Of a DNA stretch of 64,000 bases, positions 12,171 through 24,105 are shown in pieces. Source of the stretch: Rana temporaria. Taxonomy: Eukaryota > Chordata > Amphibia > Anura > Ranidae. The notes under the pieces are model-generated. The model was given only the letters and a program-made list of their open reading frames with translations, made no database searches and was not told the DNA's origin. Position numbers and translations under genes: made by a program. Position 1 is the stretch's first letter, and each line of letters begins with the position of its first letter. The stretch is from the NCBI RefSeq assembly GCF_905171775.1, contig NC_053490.1:155564469-155628468 (forward strand), given 5' to 3'.

Positions 12171-12573
12171 ACTGTATCTCTCTTTACAATTACATATCTA
12201 AAAAAAATGTGGTGTGCATTTGTATTCAGCCACCCTGAGTCAATACTTTGTAGAACACCCTTTCGCTGCAATTACAGCTGCAAGTCTTTTTGGGGATGTC
12301 TCTACCAGCTTTGCACATCTAGAGAGTGACATTGTTGCCCATTCTTCCTTGCAAAATAGCTCAAGCTTTGTCAAATTGGATGGAGAGCATCTGTGAACAT
12401 ACATTTTTAAGTATTGCCACAGATTCTGGGTCTGGATTTTGATTGAGCCATTTTAACACATGATAATTCTTTGATCTAAACCATTGAATTGTAGCTCTGG
12501 CTGAATGTTTAGAGTTGTTGTCCCCCTGGAAGATGAATCCTCGCCCCAGTCTCAAGTCTTTTTCAGACTCTAA

Positions 12574-12985
12574 AGCCCTGTACACACGATCGGATATCTG
12601 ATGGAATCTAATCTGATGGATTTTTTTGTCGGATATCAGATGAAGCTGACTTTCATCAGTCTTGCCTACACACCATCAGTCAAAAATCCGACCGTGCCAA
12701 AACGTGGTGACGTAAAACACTATGACGAGCCGAAAAAATTAAGTTCAATGCTTCCGAGCATGCGCCGACTTGATTCTGAGCATGCATGGATTTTTATCCG
12801 ATGGAGTTCCACACTGACAATCAGATTTTTCTATTGTTTTTTTATCCATAGGTAAAATTTAAAACATTCTATTTTTTAACACCAATGGAAAAAAGACCGA
12901 TGGGGCCCACACACGATCAGTTTGTCCGATGACAACAGTCCATCGGTCTGTTTTCATCGGAAAAAACGATCGTGTGTACGCAGCT
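12574..12985. mobile_element. GTACACACG-family MITE inside Tc1
   Basis: Starts AGCCCTGTACACACG and ends CGTGTGTACGCAGCT, with TAA at 12571-12573 and 12986-12988. Tc1 sequence continues correctly on both sides, so it is younger than the Tc1 copy. Confidence 0.85.
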
Positions 12986-13434
12986 TAACAGGTTTTCTTC
13001 TATGATTGCCCTGTATTTGGCTCTATCCATCTTCCCATCAACTCTGACCAGCTTCCCTGTCCCTGCTGAAGAAAAGCATCCCGAGAACATGATGCTGCCA
13101 CCACCATGTTTCACGGTGGGGATGGTGTGTACAGGGTCATGTGCAGTGTTAGTTTTCTGCCACACATAGCATTTTTCTTTTAGGTCAAAAAGTTAGAATT
13201 TGGTCTCATCTGACCAGAGCACCTTCTGCCACATGTTTGCTGTGTCCCCCACATAGCTTCTCACAAACGTTCTTTCAACAATGGCTTTCTTCCATAAAGC
13301 CAGATTTGTGGAGTGCATGACTAATAGTTGTCCTGAGAACAGATTCTCCCACCTGAGCTGTGGATCTCTGCAGCTCCTCCACATTTACCATGGGCCTTTT
13401 GGATGCTTCTCTGATTAATGCTCTCCTTGCCTGG

Positions 13435-14121
13435 TGTCAGGGCGCAGACCTTCCACGGTCTCTTTCCCCAGTTGGTCCTGGGTGGAATCGAACCCAGGAT
13501 CTCTCCATTGCAGGTCCAGCTCTTTTTTCTCTGAGCCACTGCTCAGTGCTATTCTGTGTGCTGTCCGTTGGAACCTGGTCCTGAACCTGTACTTCTGTGG
13601 ACCAATCAGTGGCCAGTGCGGCCTATTTAAGCCAGCCCCTTCCCCTTTGATTATTGCTGGTTTGTCATCATTTCCTGTATGTGCTTTATCCCTTGAACTA
13701 ACCTCTTGACCTGGATTACCTGATTTCTTGACTAGATACCTGACCTCGGCTCGTTTATTGGATTGCTGCCTTCTCTTACCCCTGACCCCGGCTCTGGACT
13801 TTGGACTCGCTTCTCTCTGTGAACCCTGATCCCGGCTTGAATCTCAGACTTGCTGCTGTCTCCATTCCCTGAACCTGGCTTGCTTCTTGGACTTCCTTAT
13901 TCCTGCTCCTGATTGACTTCGCATTGGCTTCCGGCTTCTAACGTATCCTGTGGTTCCGGATCCCACACTTGTGATCTTCACCTCGGCTACTACCCAGCTA
14001 CCCCCCCGGTGCCGGTGCCTTCTGGTGCTTCCCTCTCTCTGTTTCCACCCTCGGAGGAAGGTTAGCGCCAGTTCGCAAAGGTGAGCCAGCATCTCGGTCT
14101 CGGTAAGTACGTGTCCTGATA
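13435..14121 (+). mobile_element. Solo LTR of a chromovirus-like retrotransposon
   Basis: 687 bp, starting TGTCAGG and ending CCTGATA (one change from the perfect inverse), flanked by a 5-bp TSD CCTGG at 13430-13434 and 14122-14126. A TATTTAAG TATA box lies near 13625, in the same context (GGCC-TATTTAAGCC-GCCCCT-like) as the LTR at 52065. No internal region remains, so it arose by LTR-LTR recombination. It sits in the Tc1 transposase sequence. Confidence 0.85.
13480..13546 (-). ncRNA. tRNA-like A-box/B-box pair in the solo LTR
   Basis: On the minus strand, CAGTGGCTCAG at 13531-13541 resembles a polymerase III A box. GGTTCGATTCC at 13484-13494 is a perfect B box and forms a T-arm-like hairpin within 13477-13498. 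The spacing is right for a tRNA. No full cloverleaf was worked out; it could be a tRNA-derived SINE head captured by the LTR, or chance. Confidence 0.4.
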
Positions 14122-14696
14122 CCTGGCCTGTCAGTTTAAGTGAATGGCCATGTCTTGGTAGGTCTGCAGTTGTGCCATACTCTTTTCAGATGATGGATTG
14201 AACAGTGCTCTGTGAGACATTCAAAGCGTGGGATATGTTTTTATAACGTAATCCTGCTTTAAACTTATTCACAACTTTATCCCTGACCTGTCTGGTATGT
14301 TCTTTGGCCTTTATAATACAATTGTTTCACTAAGGTTCTCTAACAAACCCCTGAGGGCTTCAAAGAATAGCTGTATTTAAACTGATTCTGAGATTAAATT
14401 ACACACATGGGTACTCTATTTACTAATTAAGTGACTTCTGAAGACAATTGGTTCCATTAGATCTTAGTTAGGGGTATCTGAGTAAAGGGGGCTGAATACA
14501 AATGCACGCCACACTTTTGGATATTTATTTGTAAAAAAAATTAAAACCATTTATCATTTTCCTTCTACTTCACAATTATTTGCCACTTTTTGTTGGTCTA
14601 TCAAATACAATTCCAGTAAAATACATTCATGTTTTTGGTTGTAACATGATAAAATGTGGAACATTTCAAGGGGTATGAATACTTTTCAAGGCACTG

Positions 14697-14708
14697 TATG
14701 TGTGTGTG

Positions 14709-14778
<70 letters not shown>

Positions 14779-14800
14779 TATATATATATAGATATATATA
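14697..14800. repeat. (TG)n/(TA)n microsatellite
   Basis: Immediately abuts the Tc1 end at 14696. Tc1 inserts at TA, and the copy end at 41801 also abuts a TA/CA run. Confidence 0.95.
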
Positions 14801-16319
14801 CTAACGCTTTCCTGAAGTTCACCTTTAAAAAACTCTATTTTTTCTAGTAGGTTTTACAGATCAACAATACATGGTATTTAATTATACATTTTAATGCAGT
14901 TAACACTGCCTGGTATTATGATCAGCGGAGTGTTGTAAAGTTTCCTACTTCATTATGATACACACGAAATTCATATCTTGAGTCCAATCTAACCTTTAGT
15001 ACTTATAAACACTTAGATTAAGGATCTACTGATTAAAAATGAAATGTACAGCTATCTAAAATTGAGTCTCTCTATGCTAGCACAGAAGACAATTTTGATT
15101 GCGTGCTTTCTTGAATTCAAATACTGATTATCATGTAATGTCTTGTTCTAAGCCTTAATGAAATTTCAATAAGAATAGAACAGTTTTTACCAATAAATTT
15201 AAAATTTATACATACAATGCATTTAAATGTATGTATTATAAATGTTTCAGTTTCTGTACAAACTGCATAAAATACTGTAAAGTTATTCATCATAACTATC
15301 ATTTTTAAACCACAAAGTATTCCATATTTAAGCTGTAAAAATAAGAAATATGTTTACATTAAACAATATTAACTTCATTCTTCTTCAGAAGATGGCCTTG
15401 TCTAAAATGCCCTGCATATAGGTAGATTAGTTTATGCAGTTCTAAAGTAGTTCTATGCATGAAAGTAACAAATTCTCTGCTACCAACTCAACTAGACCTC
15501 TTCCTCCCCTAAAAACATGCCTGGCTCCTCTCATGGTTCCAGTGCTGTCCTTTCTGCAGCACCACTCTTCCACCTCCTTGTAAAACAGGAGACACAAGCA
15601 GCAGTGGGAGCTATAGGCTCCTGTGGCTGTCAATTAAACCCCTTTATGAAGGGAGAGCAGGGGTGTGGCTTAACTGCGCTGTAGGTATCTATGGATGCAC
15701 ACAGCCTGATTCAGGAACACGCCTAAACAGAGCTTTTTTTCTCAGAAAATAGGTGCAGGAACTCAACCACAACCCTGTTCAGTTTTCACAAACAGTATAA
15801 GGGTCTTAAAGGGGCATTAACTACCAGGATTGCATAACATACAGAGTGCAGAGTTCAGGGGGTTACACACAGAGTGTAGAGCTGTCACTTGTAAACACAA
15901 AAAACAGACTTCTGTGTTTACAAGTGATTGTGGTGAGCAGGCACCAAAGGGTCTGAGCCAGAGGTGGTGGAACTGAGTTCCCCCAAGTTCCCCCTGAAAA
16001 AAAGCCCTGCGCCAAAATGGATGCCCCCTTAGCACACCAGAAGAAGAAGGAGCAGGGAGCATCATCAAGGGGCTTCAAAAGAGTAGGTAAGGGACGCTCT
16101 GTACAATATCATATTGGTAAAACCTGGTTTGGGACCTGGAGCCCAGAATTTTTTTTATAGTGGGCCCAGTGTATGAGGCAAACACAGTCTATGGCAGACA
16201 TTTGACGTGAAGTATATAGTGGGCTTAGCCACACATTTGACTTGGATGTCCAGCCCTGCCTTTTCCTCTCAGGAGTCTTTTAAACTATCCATGTTTTGGA
16301 ACTGTGTCATCCTGGATAT
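14801..16319. other. Spacer without recognised features
   Basis: AT-rich until about 15500, then more mixed. Open frames near 15442-16078 show no family resemblance, and a short inverted repeat at about 15886-15925 (GTAAACACA / TGTGTTTAC) is the only structure noted. Confidence 0.45.
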
Positions 16320-16322
16320 AAA

Positions 16323-17064
16323 GGCCGGGATTCAGAAAGATTGGCGTTTCTTTAGAGCGGCGTAGCACATCTGTTATGCGCTACGCCGACGTAACCTACA
16401 GTGGCTCGTACTGTATTCACAAAGCACTTGCTCCCTTTCTTACGCCGGCATAACGTAAAATGGCCGGCGTAAGCCCGCCTAATTCAAAGTAGGCTGGTAG
16501 TGGGCATGTTGTATTATAATGAAGTGTGACCCCATGTAAATGCATGGCCGAACGAACGGCGCATGCGCGCGCATGCTCAGAATCACGTCAAATTTACTCC
16601 CTAAGATACGCCGGGTCCATTCATGCAACGTGAACGTAACCTACGCCCAGCCCCATTCACGTACGACTTACGGAAACGACGTTAAATACGACGGCTGTTC
16701 CGACATTTCCGACGTCCATACCTTAACATGACTTATCCCTGCTTTATGAGGGGTAAACTTATGCTGGACGTACGCCTTACGTAAACGACGTAGCTTACTG
16801 CGACGGGGCGCAAGTACGTCCGTGAATCAGCGTATCTAGCTCTTTTTCATATTCGATGCGTAAATCTACGGAAGCGCCCCTAGCGGCCAGCGTAAATATG
16901 CACCCAAGATACGACGGCGTAAGGAGACCTACGTCGGTCGGATCAAGCCCAAATTCAGGCGTATCTGGTTTCGAGAATACGGCACAGAGATACGATGGCG
17001 CATCCTACAACTTACGCGGCGTATCAACAGATACGTCGACATAAGATGTATGTGAATTCGGGCC
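16323..17064. mobile_element. GGGCCAGATTCAC-family MITE (variant ends)
   Basis: Ends GGCCGGGATTCA and TGAATTCGGGCC with TSD AAA at 16320-16322 and 17065-17067. The interior has the same ACGCC/GGCGTA word pattern as the other copies. Confidence 0.75.
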
Positions 17065-17122
17065 AAAGTGTTTAAAATATGCAATGCTACCTTCTTGACC
17101 AATAAGTTACCATCCTCTAGAG

Positions 17123-17278
17123 CAGGGGTGTCAAACTGGCGGCCCTCCATCTGTTTCAAAAGTACAAGTCCATCATGCCTCTGCCTGTGGAAGTAATGCT
17201 TATAACTGTCAGCCTTGCAATGCCTCATGGGACTTGTAGTTCCACAACACCTGGAGGGCTGCCAGTTTGACACCTGTG
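17123..17278. mobile_element. Small hAT MITE
   Basis: 156 bp, starting CAGGGGTGTCAAACTGG and ending CCAGTTTGACACCTGTG, with an 8-bp TSD CTCTAGAG / CTCTAAAG (one mismatch). The 8-bp target and CAGGGGTG end identify hAT. No coding. Confidence 0.85.
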
Positions 17279-17286
17279 CTCTAAAG

Positions 17287-17993
17287 ATATAGCAGAAGCT
17301 GACAGACTTTTAAGAGGCACTACTTCCACCTTTTGATGCTTTTTTTATTGCTGAATAGCAATATTACATTTCAGGACCACGCTGTAACTGTGAGTCAAGT
17401 GTTTGGCTTGCAGCTGCAATGCGGCACAATTGATCTTAATGGGCGGGTTTGACAGGTGGTACCACCTGTTAAACTCTGCAGCCCCAGTTAAAAATGACAT
17501 AGCTATGAAGTAAAGCATTACAACCATGGCATGTGTATAGTCCTTACAGGCTGTAATATTAGAATTCAGGTGGTTGGCCAAGGGGGCAGAAAACTGCAGC
17601 TTAGCCATCTGTTTTCCTGCCCCATGACTTTCCATGTGAAAGAGCCCTAATAGTTTTTCTTAGATTTCGCTTAAAGATAGATTTCACTTACATCTGCCCT
17701 GTCTAGCATTGCCTTTTCTCTATTTAAATATATCTAAACCCAAAAACAAACCTTTATTGTATTGCTGCTTAACTTTCCTTAGGTGAATCGACTTTGTTAT
17801 GTCCGGCTCTTTTTTATTGTGATTTTCTTGTAAACAACACACATCCTGTCCCTTCATGTCTATGCTTTTTTTCTCCACTGTACCTGTATCTATGGAGGCA
17901 GCCATGGCTTTCATATAGGTTGGAGTTCATACATGTCTGCCTTTGTTCAACTCATTACATGGTGGATTTATGGAACTAGTTTACACAAGAAAT
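17287..17993. other. Spacer
   Basis: Nothing recognised. Confidence 0.45.
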
Positions 17994-17996
17994 TAA

Positions 17997-18710
17997 GGGG
18001 CAGATCCACAGAGATCTGCACCCGCGCAGCGTATCAGAGATACGCTACGCCGCCGTACCTTACCTGGCTTTAGTTTGAATCCAGGAACATTTCTCGCCAT
18101 AAGTTACAGCGGCGTAGTCTATCTCTGGCGGTGGAATTCAAATCGGCGATTAGGAGGCGTGTTTTTTTATTTAAATGAAGCCGAATGAACTGCGCATGCG
18201 TCATCCTGAAATTTCCCGCCGTTCATTGCGCTAAATGACGTCGCTAGGACGTAATTTTTTTTAACTTAGACGTAAGTTACGTTCATCCCGATTCACAGAC
18301 GACTTACGCAAAACAAAAAAAAAAAATTCAAATGAAACGCAGGAACGACGGCCATACTTAACATGGCAAATCTAACTATACGCCGCAAAATACCAGCTTT
18401 AACTATACGCCGAAAAAAAACGACTAGAGACGATGTATGAGAATGCGACGGCCGCGCGTACGTTCGTGGATCGTCGGAAATAGCTAATTTGCATACCCGA
18501 CGCGGAAAACGACGCAAACTCCATCCAGTGGACGCCAAAGTATTGCATCTAAGATCCAAAGGCGTACAAAGCCGTATGCCTGTCGGATCTAACCCAGATG
18601 CCGTTGTAACTTGGTTTGAGGATTCAAACTAAAGATACGACGCGGGAAATTTGAAAGTACGCCGGCGTATCAGTAGATACGCCGGCGTACTCTCTCTGTG
18701 GATCTGGCCC
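17997..18710. mobile_element. GGGCCAGATTCAC-family MITE (GGGGCAGATCCAC ends)
   Basis: TIRs GGGGCAGATCCACAGAG and CTCTGTGGATCTGGCCC, flanked by TAA and TGA. Dense GACG/CGTC words inside. Confidence 0.75.
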
Positions 18711-19210
18711 TGAATGTTTAATTGTTCTTTCTTTTAACCTTAAAAAAATGACAAGCAAAAAGATAATTTTTTCTAGATCAACAAGTATGTTCTGTACTTT
18801 CAGAAAAAAACCTTAGCGTGATATATGAAACTAATGCAGCAACTGTATCTAAGGAGATCTAAGCTGAAATATATTACATTTTTGTTTATGAGTATAGACA
18901 TGGTTTGACTCAGATTTCCAGCTGGAGAGTCTAGCACTGCAACAGGGCAATTATAATACAAAGAAATAGCAACGTTTATTATCACAGCCTCTGTATACTG
19001 TGCTGCTATGCCTGATATTTTAAAGACTACACTACTTTTTCCCAAGTCGAGCAATTAAAGTATTTGTAAACCTAGAATAAGACTTTGAGAAAGCTGATTT
19101 AACAATACACATTGAGTGGGTGATGACAACATTACATAGGGTGGAGCCAGGATGCCACCTTGTTGAGGTTTTTTTTTGTATAATGAAGAAAGCACTTTTA
19201 CCCTTTCTGC
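18711..19210. other. Spacer
   Basis: Nothing recognised. Confidence 0.45.
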
Positions 19211-19211
19211 C

Positions 19212-20150
19212 TTGTGAATGTATTTTTCATTTTTTTTAATAACATAGTGGTTTGTTCTTTACGCCTCAACCCTGCGTTCCTTCCTGGTATGTCATGTTCC
19301 TTTTTACAGTTGGACAGGCCATACCATGATGTTCTAGACCAACTCTTCTTTCAGGAAGGAAATTACTCTCACAGGGAAACGATCAACAACTTGATGTGCC
19401 TGCATCAGATTCCTTTTTGGTCATATCTCCAGATTAGGCACTTTCTGGCTTCAAAAGGCTCATCTGCTTGGTGGGGAAGACCTCTAAATCCAGTGAAAGC
19501 CATTTGCAATCGCTCACAGCCAAAACGACATGTAGTTTCCTATATTTATAAGTCGCTTTTAGATCCATCTCTTATCTCCTCTACTCCTTCTTGTCAAGCA
19601 TGGGCCCCAGAGCTGAATTTGACTTTCTTGGATGAGAAGTGGGAAAACATGTGTACCCTTATTCATTAGGGCTCACTTAATGTGATAATCCAGGAAAATG
19701 GATATAACGTTTTAACCCGGTGGAATTGGACCCAGTTCAGACTTCACAAGTTCTACCCCACCATCTCCAATCTCTGTTGGAGATGTGGAATAGAAGTTGG
19801 CACCATGTTTCATGTGTGGTGGTCATGCTCCAGGCTTCAGCCCTTCTTGAAACAAGTACATAGTATTATTTGCAAAGATACCTCTTACAATTTGGACTAT
19901 GCAATTTCTCTTTCACCACACTTCTCTTCCGCAACTTGTATATAACAAATCACTAGCAATGTGCATGATTAATGCTGTTAAATTATGTATACCATGTCAT
20001 TGGCGTTCTCCAATAGTTCCATTGATTTGTGAGTGGTTTCACAGGATTACCCGCATAGAGGAGATGGAAGAATTAATCTACATATCACAAGACAAGATGT
20101 CCAAATTTATAAACACTTGGTACTGTTGGAATGAGTATAAGTAATCTTTA
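19212..20150 (+). pseudogene. LINE ORF2 C-terminal remnant
   Basis: Three consecutive frames trace the post-reverse-transcriptase region of a Tx1/L1 LINE. IPFWSYLQIRHFLAS lies near 19410. RWNWTQFRLHKFYP then NLCWRCGIEVGTMFHVWWSC at 19710-19835 is a CxxCG...HxxWxC cysteine-histidine cluster typical of the C-terminus. WRSPIVPLICEWF follows near 20010. Frame changes at about 19670 and 19900 break it. No poly(A) tail or TSD is visible, and the 5' part is missing, as in a truncated insertion. Confidence 0.75.
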
Positions 20151-20194
20151 GACTTCCAAACATATAGTGGTCGGAACGGGAAAGCCAGATTTAA

Positions 20195-20670
20195 CCACTT
20201 CAGCCTCGGAAGATTTGGCACTGAGTCGCTTTAACTGACAATTGTATGATGTGACGCTGAGCCCAAACAAAATTGATGTCCTTTTTTTTCCCACAAACAG
20301 AGCTTTCTTTTGGTGGTATGTGATCATCTCTGCGATTTAAATTGTTTGTGCTATAAACAAAAAAGAGTGACAATTTTGAAAAAAATACAATATTTTGTAC
20401 TTTTTCCTATACTAAACACCGCCAATTTTTTTAATAAAAACTTTTTTTTCACAATTTAGGCCAATATGTAATCTTACTCTACATATTTTTGGTAATAAAA
20501 ATCACAATAAGCATATATTGATTATTTTGCGCAAAAGATATAGCGTCTACAAAATAGGGGATCAATTTATAGCATTTTTATTCTTCTTATTATATTTTTT
20601 ACTAATAATGGCGGCGATCTATGATTTTTATCGGGACTGCAACATTATGGTGGACACATTGGATACTTTA
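20195..20670. mobile_element. TTAA-target MITE, left part only
   Basis: TTAA at 20191-20194, then CCACTTCAGCC and the family interior (CACAAACAGAGCTTTCTTT, then AATAAGCATATATTG). Similarity stops near 20670. Confidence 0.7.
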
Positions 20671-20832
20671 AACACACATGTGCCTGTTCTGCCTCTCGTG
20701 CCCGCTGTTTGCGGTATCATGCTCCCTTTTCCTACACCTCCCCTTTACTTGGTCCATTTTTTCAACTTCCTAACACCCCCCCCCCCCCGTTTTTTCTTCT
20801 TTCACCTCCCACCCTTTTCATTCTTCCTTATG

Positions 20833-20835
<3 letters not shown>

Positions 20836-20868
<33 letters not shown>
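20836..20868. repeat. (CT)n microsatellite
   Basis: Pure CT repeat in a pyrimidine-rich stretch that also has a C-run at 20776. Confidence 0.95.
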
Positions 20869-20869
<1 letters not shown>

Positions 20870-21364
20870 TTGTAGTTGTGGGGCTCCCACCCCTCTTTTT
20901 TAGGATGATACTCCAATCAGAATTTGGTCTTCCCAGTCATTTAGGCTTAACGTTGTTATTTGTCATCCTGATGGTCGTGGGTCAAGCATTTTAGGCCTTG
21001 TAGGAATGCTATAATAATTTCTAGTATATGTTCTTTTCATGCCTCTTATGATGATCTCCTCGATATAGCTCATCAGTTTAAAGTTGTTAAGTTCTTGTTG
21101 GTTCTATTTCTTTGGAAGCCGCTATGCTGAAATCATTTGTGTATTGACTGTACTTTCTCGATTTGTAAGGTTTGGCTCTTACAATATAACTACCGTATTT
21201 TCCGGCGTATAAGACGACCCGGCGTATAAGACGACCCCCTAATTTTCCAGGAAAATTTTTGATTTTGGGATATACTCACTGTATAAGACTACCCCCTTCT
21301 TACTGTCTTTCTGGAAGCTGAGGGGGAGCCAGAACCGCTGACAGAAACAGGCTTTTTCAAATCT

Positions 21365-21610
21365 CACTGTGCCATTACATTACTCACTGTGCCATTACAT
21401 TACATGCCCAGACTGTGCCATTACATTACTCACTGTGCCATTACATTACATGCCCAGACTGTGCCATTACATTACTCACTGTGCCATTACATTACATGCC
21501 CAGACTGTGCCATTACATTACATGCCCAGACTGTGCCACTGTGCAATTACATGCCCCCACATTGCCATTGTGCCATTACATGCCCCCACATTGCCATCAC
21601 TTGCCCCCAC
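21365..21610. repeat. Tandem repeat of TGCCATTACATTAC units
   Basis: Alternating 20- and 26-bp subunits (CACTGTGCCATTACATTAC and ATGCCCAGACTGTGCC) recur about eight times and decay into CCCCCACATTGCC units. The overlapping open frames here are repeat artefacts. Confidence 0.85.
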
Positions 21611-21659
21611 TGTGCCTGAACTTGTTGCCCCCCCCAGTGCATTAACACTCACTTTTTTC

Positions 21660-21977
21660 CCCAGCGCTGACAGTCCCCCATGCTGCGATCGCGATCGTGA
21701 ATGATTTCAAAGCCGCGCCTTCACTGCAGAGTGTTCTGTGATAGGATGAACAAAAATCTTCCCAGCAGCGCCTCTGTTATGTTTCCCGCCTATCACGGAC
21801 GTCTTCTCATCTCGTCCGAGGATGAGAAGGCATCTGTGATAGGAGGAACAAAGAACAGAGGCGTTGCTGGGAAGATTTTTGTTCATCCTATCACAGAACA
21901 CTCTGCAGTGAAGGCGCGGCTTTGAAATCATTCTCGATCGCGATCGCAGCATGGGGGACTGTCAGCGCTGGGGAAAA
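21660..21977. repeat. Long palindrome
   Basis: Arms of about 135-140 bp from CCAGCGCTGACAGTCCC (21662) to about 21800 are mirrored at 21835-21977, around a loop of roughly 35 bp. Expected to form a stable hairpin as single strand. Confidence 0.85.
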
Positions 21978-22078
21978 AAGTGAGTACTTAGACTGTACCC
22001 GGCGTATAAGACGACCCCCGACTTTGGATGCATTTTTTTGCATCCAGAAAGTCGTCTTATACGCCGGAAAATACGGTA

Positions 22079-24100
22079 TACTTTTTTAATAAAAATGTTC
22101 ATGGAAAAAAACATAGTGGTTTGTGATCTGCACTATCCTGTTTTTTCTTTTCTATGACATCCATATTGGCGAGTATGAAGAGTGGCCCTGGATGCAAGCT
22201 CACACATCTTTATACGAACAAGCAAGTTTGACCTCCTTTTGTTAATGGGGTCCATCAAACCAGGTGAGAGGACACCCAGAGAGGAGCTTAGGAGGTGTGC
22301 ACATTGGTGCTATTTTCACTGGGGGGGGGGGGAGTATGCATTGCTTATGCAGATGAAAGAAATTTGCTGCACTTTCTGAAGATTGTTGTCACATGATTGG
22401 ATAGTGTATGGCACTGTTATTATATATTTTTTTCTTTGTAATATAGTGTATAGTTCAAGGACTATATCTCCTATATTATATCGATTCACATTTTTTTTAT
22501 TTGCTTTCTGATGTATTTGTTATATTGCTAATTTTTTTGCACAGATTGAAGTTTTAAGCTATATATTGTTTTGTTTAGTTTGTATAATTTGGGAGATAAT
22601 TTAATTACAAAATGCTTCACTTATTATTCTATGCATTTTATTAGTGTGCTGATTGCACTTTTTTGTGGCAGCTGCTCTGAATTGTTCTTATTTATTTTTA
22701 TTTTGCCCTATTAACAGCACAGAGTTGTTCTATCTTATGTTTTGTGTCTGCCCCTCCCCTCTAGCCTTGAACGACTGATCATTTAACAGCAGCTGCTGAT
22801 CTAGCCTCTTTTTACATGTGACTGACATGGGGCCAATCAGTGCTGTGCCAACACTAGTTCAGAGAGCACAGATTCCTCTTCTGACATATCTTACATACAT
22901 CAGAGAGTGATATCAGCCACTCCCACTGGACCTAGAGATCGTCACTGAGAAGAGAAAAGAAGACATGATAGCGCAGTAGCACTGCTTAAAAAAGGTATTT
23001 AGCAAAGAGGAAATATAAAAGCACACTGCACTTTATATTGACCTAAAAGTCAAAGTTTATGATATTTTTTATGCAAAGACTTTACAACTTATTTAAACCC
23101 AACATATGTAGGGCACCATTAGAACCATTTTATGTTTTATTTAAGCTGAGCTTATAAAGCAATTCTAATTATTCTCAAAATCCTTGCCATTATTTTGGTA
23201 AACGTGGTGTTCAGTATTCAGTTTAGGGCTGATTTTTATGAGCAATTCAATGAAGCATAGTACATGCTCACTTCAAACATCAAATCCTGTGAAAGAAAAG
23301 TCCTATTTTTTTTCAAATGTGCCTGCTCATGATTGGCTATTTAATAAAGACATGAGTTCACTCCACTTCCCTTCACTGCACTGCTCATCAGCACGCTTCA
23401 CATTTAATAAATCAGGTCCACATGAAGGCATTGGTGAAGTAGAAGTAATACAAGAGTATGTTGTCTCATTACACAATGCAAAATATCCCAGGAAAAAAGG
23501 CAAAGGAAAAACTTAGCAGTCAATAAAGCATTCTTTTATTTTGTGCATGTACACCTTAAAAAAAAATGCAGATTAATTTCTTGTATGTGAAACAATTTGT
23601 AACACTAACCGAGGCATGTTTTATAAATTTGATAAGACTTCAGATAAAATTGCTTCCAGTACAGTTGACTAATGGTTTTACTTTTGTTTTCAGCAACTGT
23701 GCTATACAAACCTAGAACTATAATTCACATTTGTATGCTACTTTATTACATACTTGGAGTTTGTTACCGTACTTACTTCAGCATTTTATAATGAGATGCT
23801 GAGAAAAGTACAATGTAGCAGTTATTGTAAGTATACTTCTTGCATGAAAATTTGAAAACAAATGCCCTGGCATAAAAGTACAGATATGACCCCACTTGCT
23901 GTAATTATTTTACAAGTAGTTGCACCAGAATATATTTTAGCTCAGTAAATGTTCTATTTTCTGAAAAAGAGAAATAGTGTTACATGTGTCATATCAACTC
24001 CTAGAATCAGTATATCTATTTTTTATGTTTTAACCAAAGAATAAACATCTTAGGTGAACAGAAATAGAACTCTTTAATTTCTGCAAAACAAAGAAGTCAT
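22079..24100. other. AT-rich spacer, about 2 kb
   Basis: No transposon termini, RNA or coding resemblance found. The open frame at 23238-23516 shows no recognisable family. Possibly the most unique sequence in the window. Confidence 0.45.
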
Positions 24101-24105
24101 ATTAA

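Larger units (their letters stand above)
12240..14340 (-). pseudogene. Tc1 transposase pseudogene
   Basis: Minus-strand fragments follow the order of a DDE transposase of the Tc1 family, which cuts and pastes elements at TA. The segment near 13200-13260 reads VLWSDETKF (first catalytic Asp region). 13020-13130 reads VKHGGGSIMFSGCFSS and GKLVRVDGKMDRAKY. 12361-12540 reads FIFQGDNNSKHSARATIQW (second Asp region). The expected NPIEN glutamate region nearby is degraded. Stops, shifts and the two inserted elements abolish function. The N-terminal helix-turn-helix region lies 3' of 14121 on the plus coordinate and is also broken. Confidence 0.8.
12199..14696 (-). mobile_element. Tc1-like transposon relic carrying two insertions
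   Basis: The right end is a typical Tc1 terminus (reverse of CAGTGCCTTGAAAA) ending at 14696 next to TA; the left terminus is truncated near 12199. Transposase relics read on the minus strand. Removing the MITE (12574-12985) and the solo LTR (13435-14121), plus one copy of each TSD, leaves about 1.4 kb, the expected size of this Tc1 type. The CAGTGCC end also occurs alone at 41801. Confidence 0.85.
21193..22076. mobile_element. Palindromic DNA transposon with CCGTATTTTCCGG ends
   Basis: TIRs match perfectly over 26 bp (CCGTATTTTCCGGCGTA...), flanked by TA at both ends. GGCGTATAAGACGACC is repeated in direct orientation just inside the ends. The left half holds a tandem repeat; the right half a long palindrome. 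Non-coding. The TIR resembles widespread vertebrate DNA transposon ends; the superfamily is not certain. Confidence 0.8.

Noticed and set aside
20518..20994. 158-residue plus-strand frame
   Set aside because: Runs from a TTAA MITE fragment through C-run and CT microsatellite; hydrophobic only because of pyrimidine runs.
21369..21704. Cysteine/histidine-rich frames that look like zinc fingers
   Set aside because: The C/H pattern comes from the tandem TGCCATTACATT repeat, with no finger spacing.
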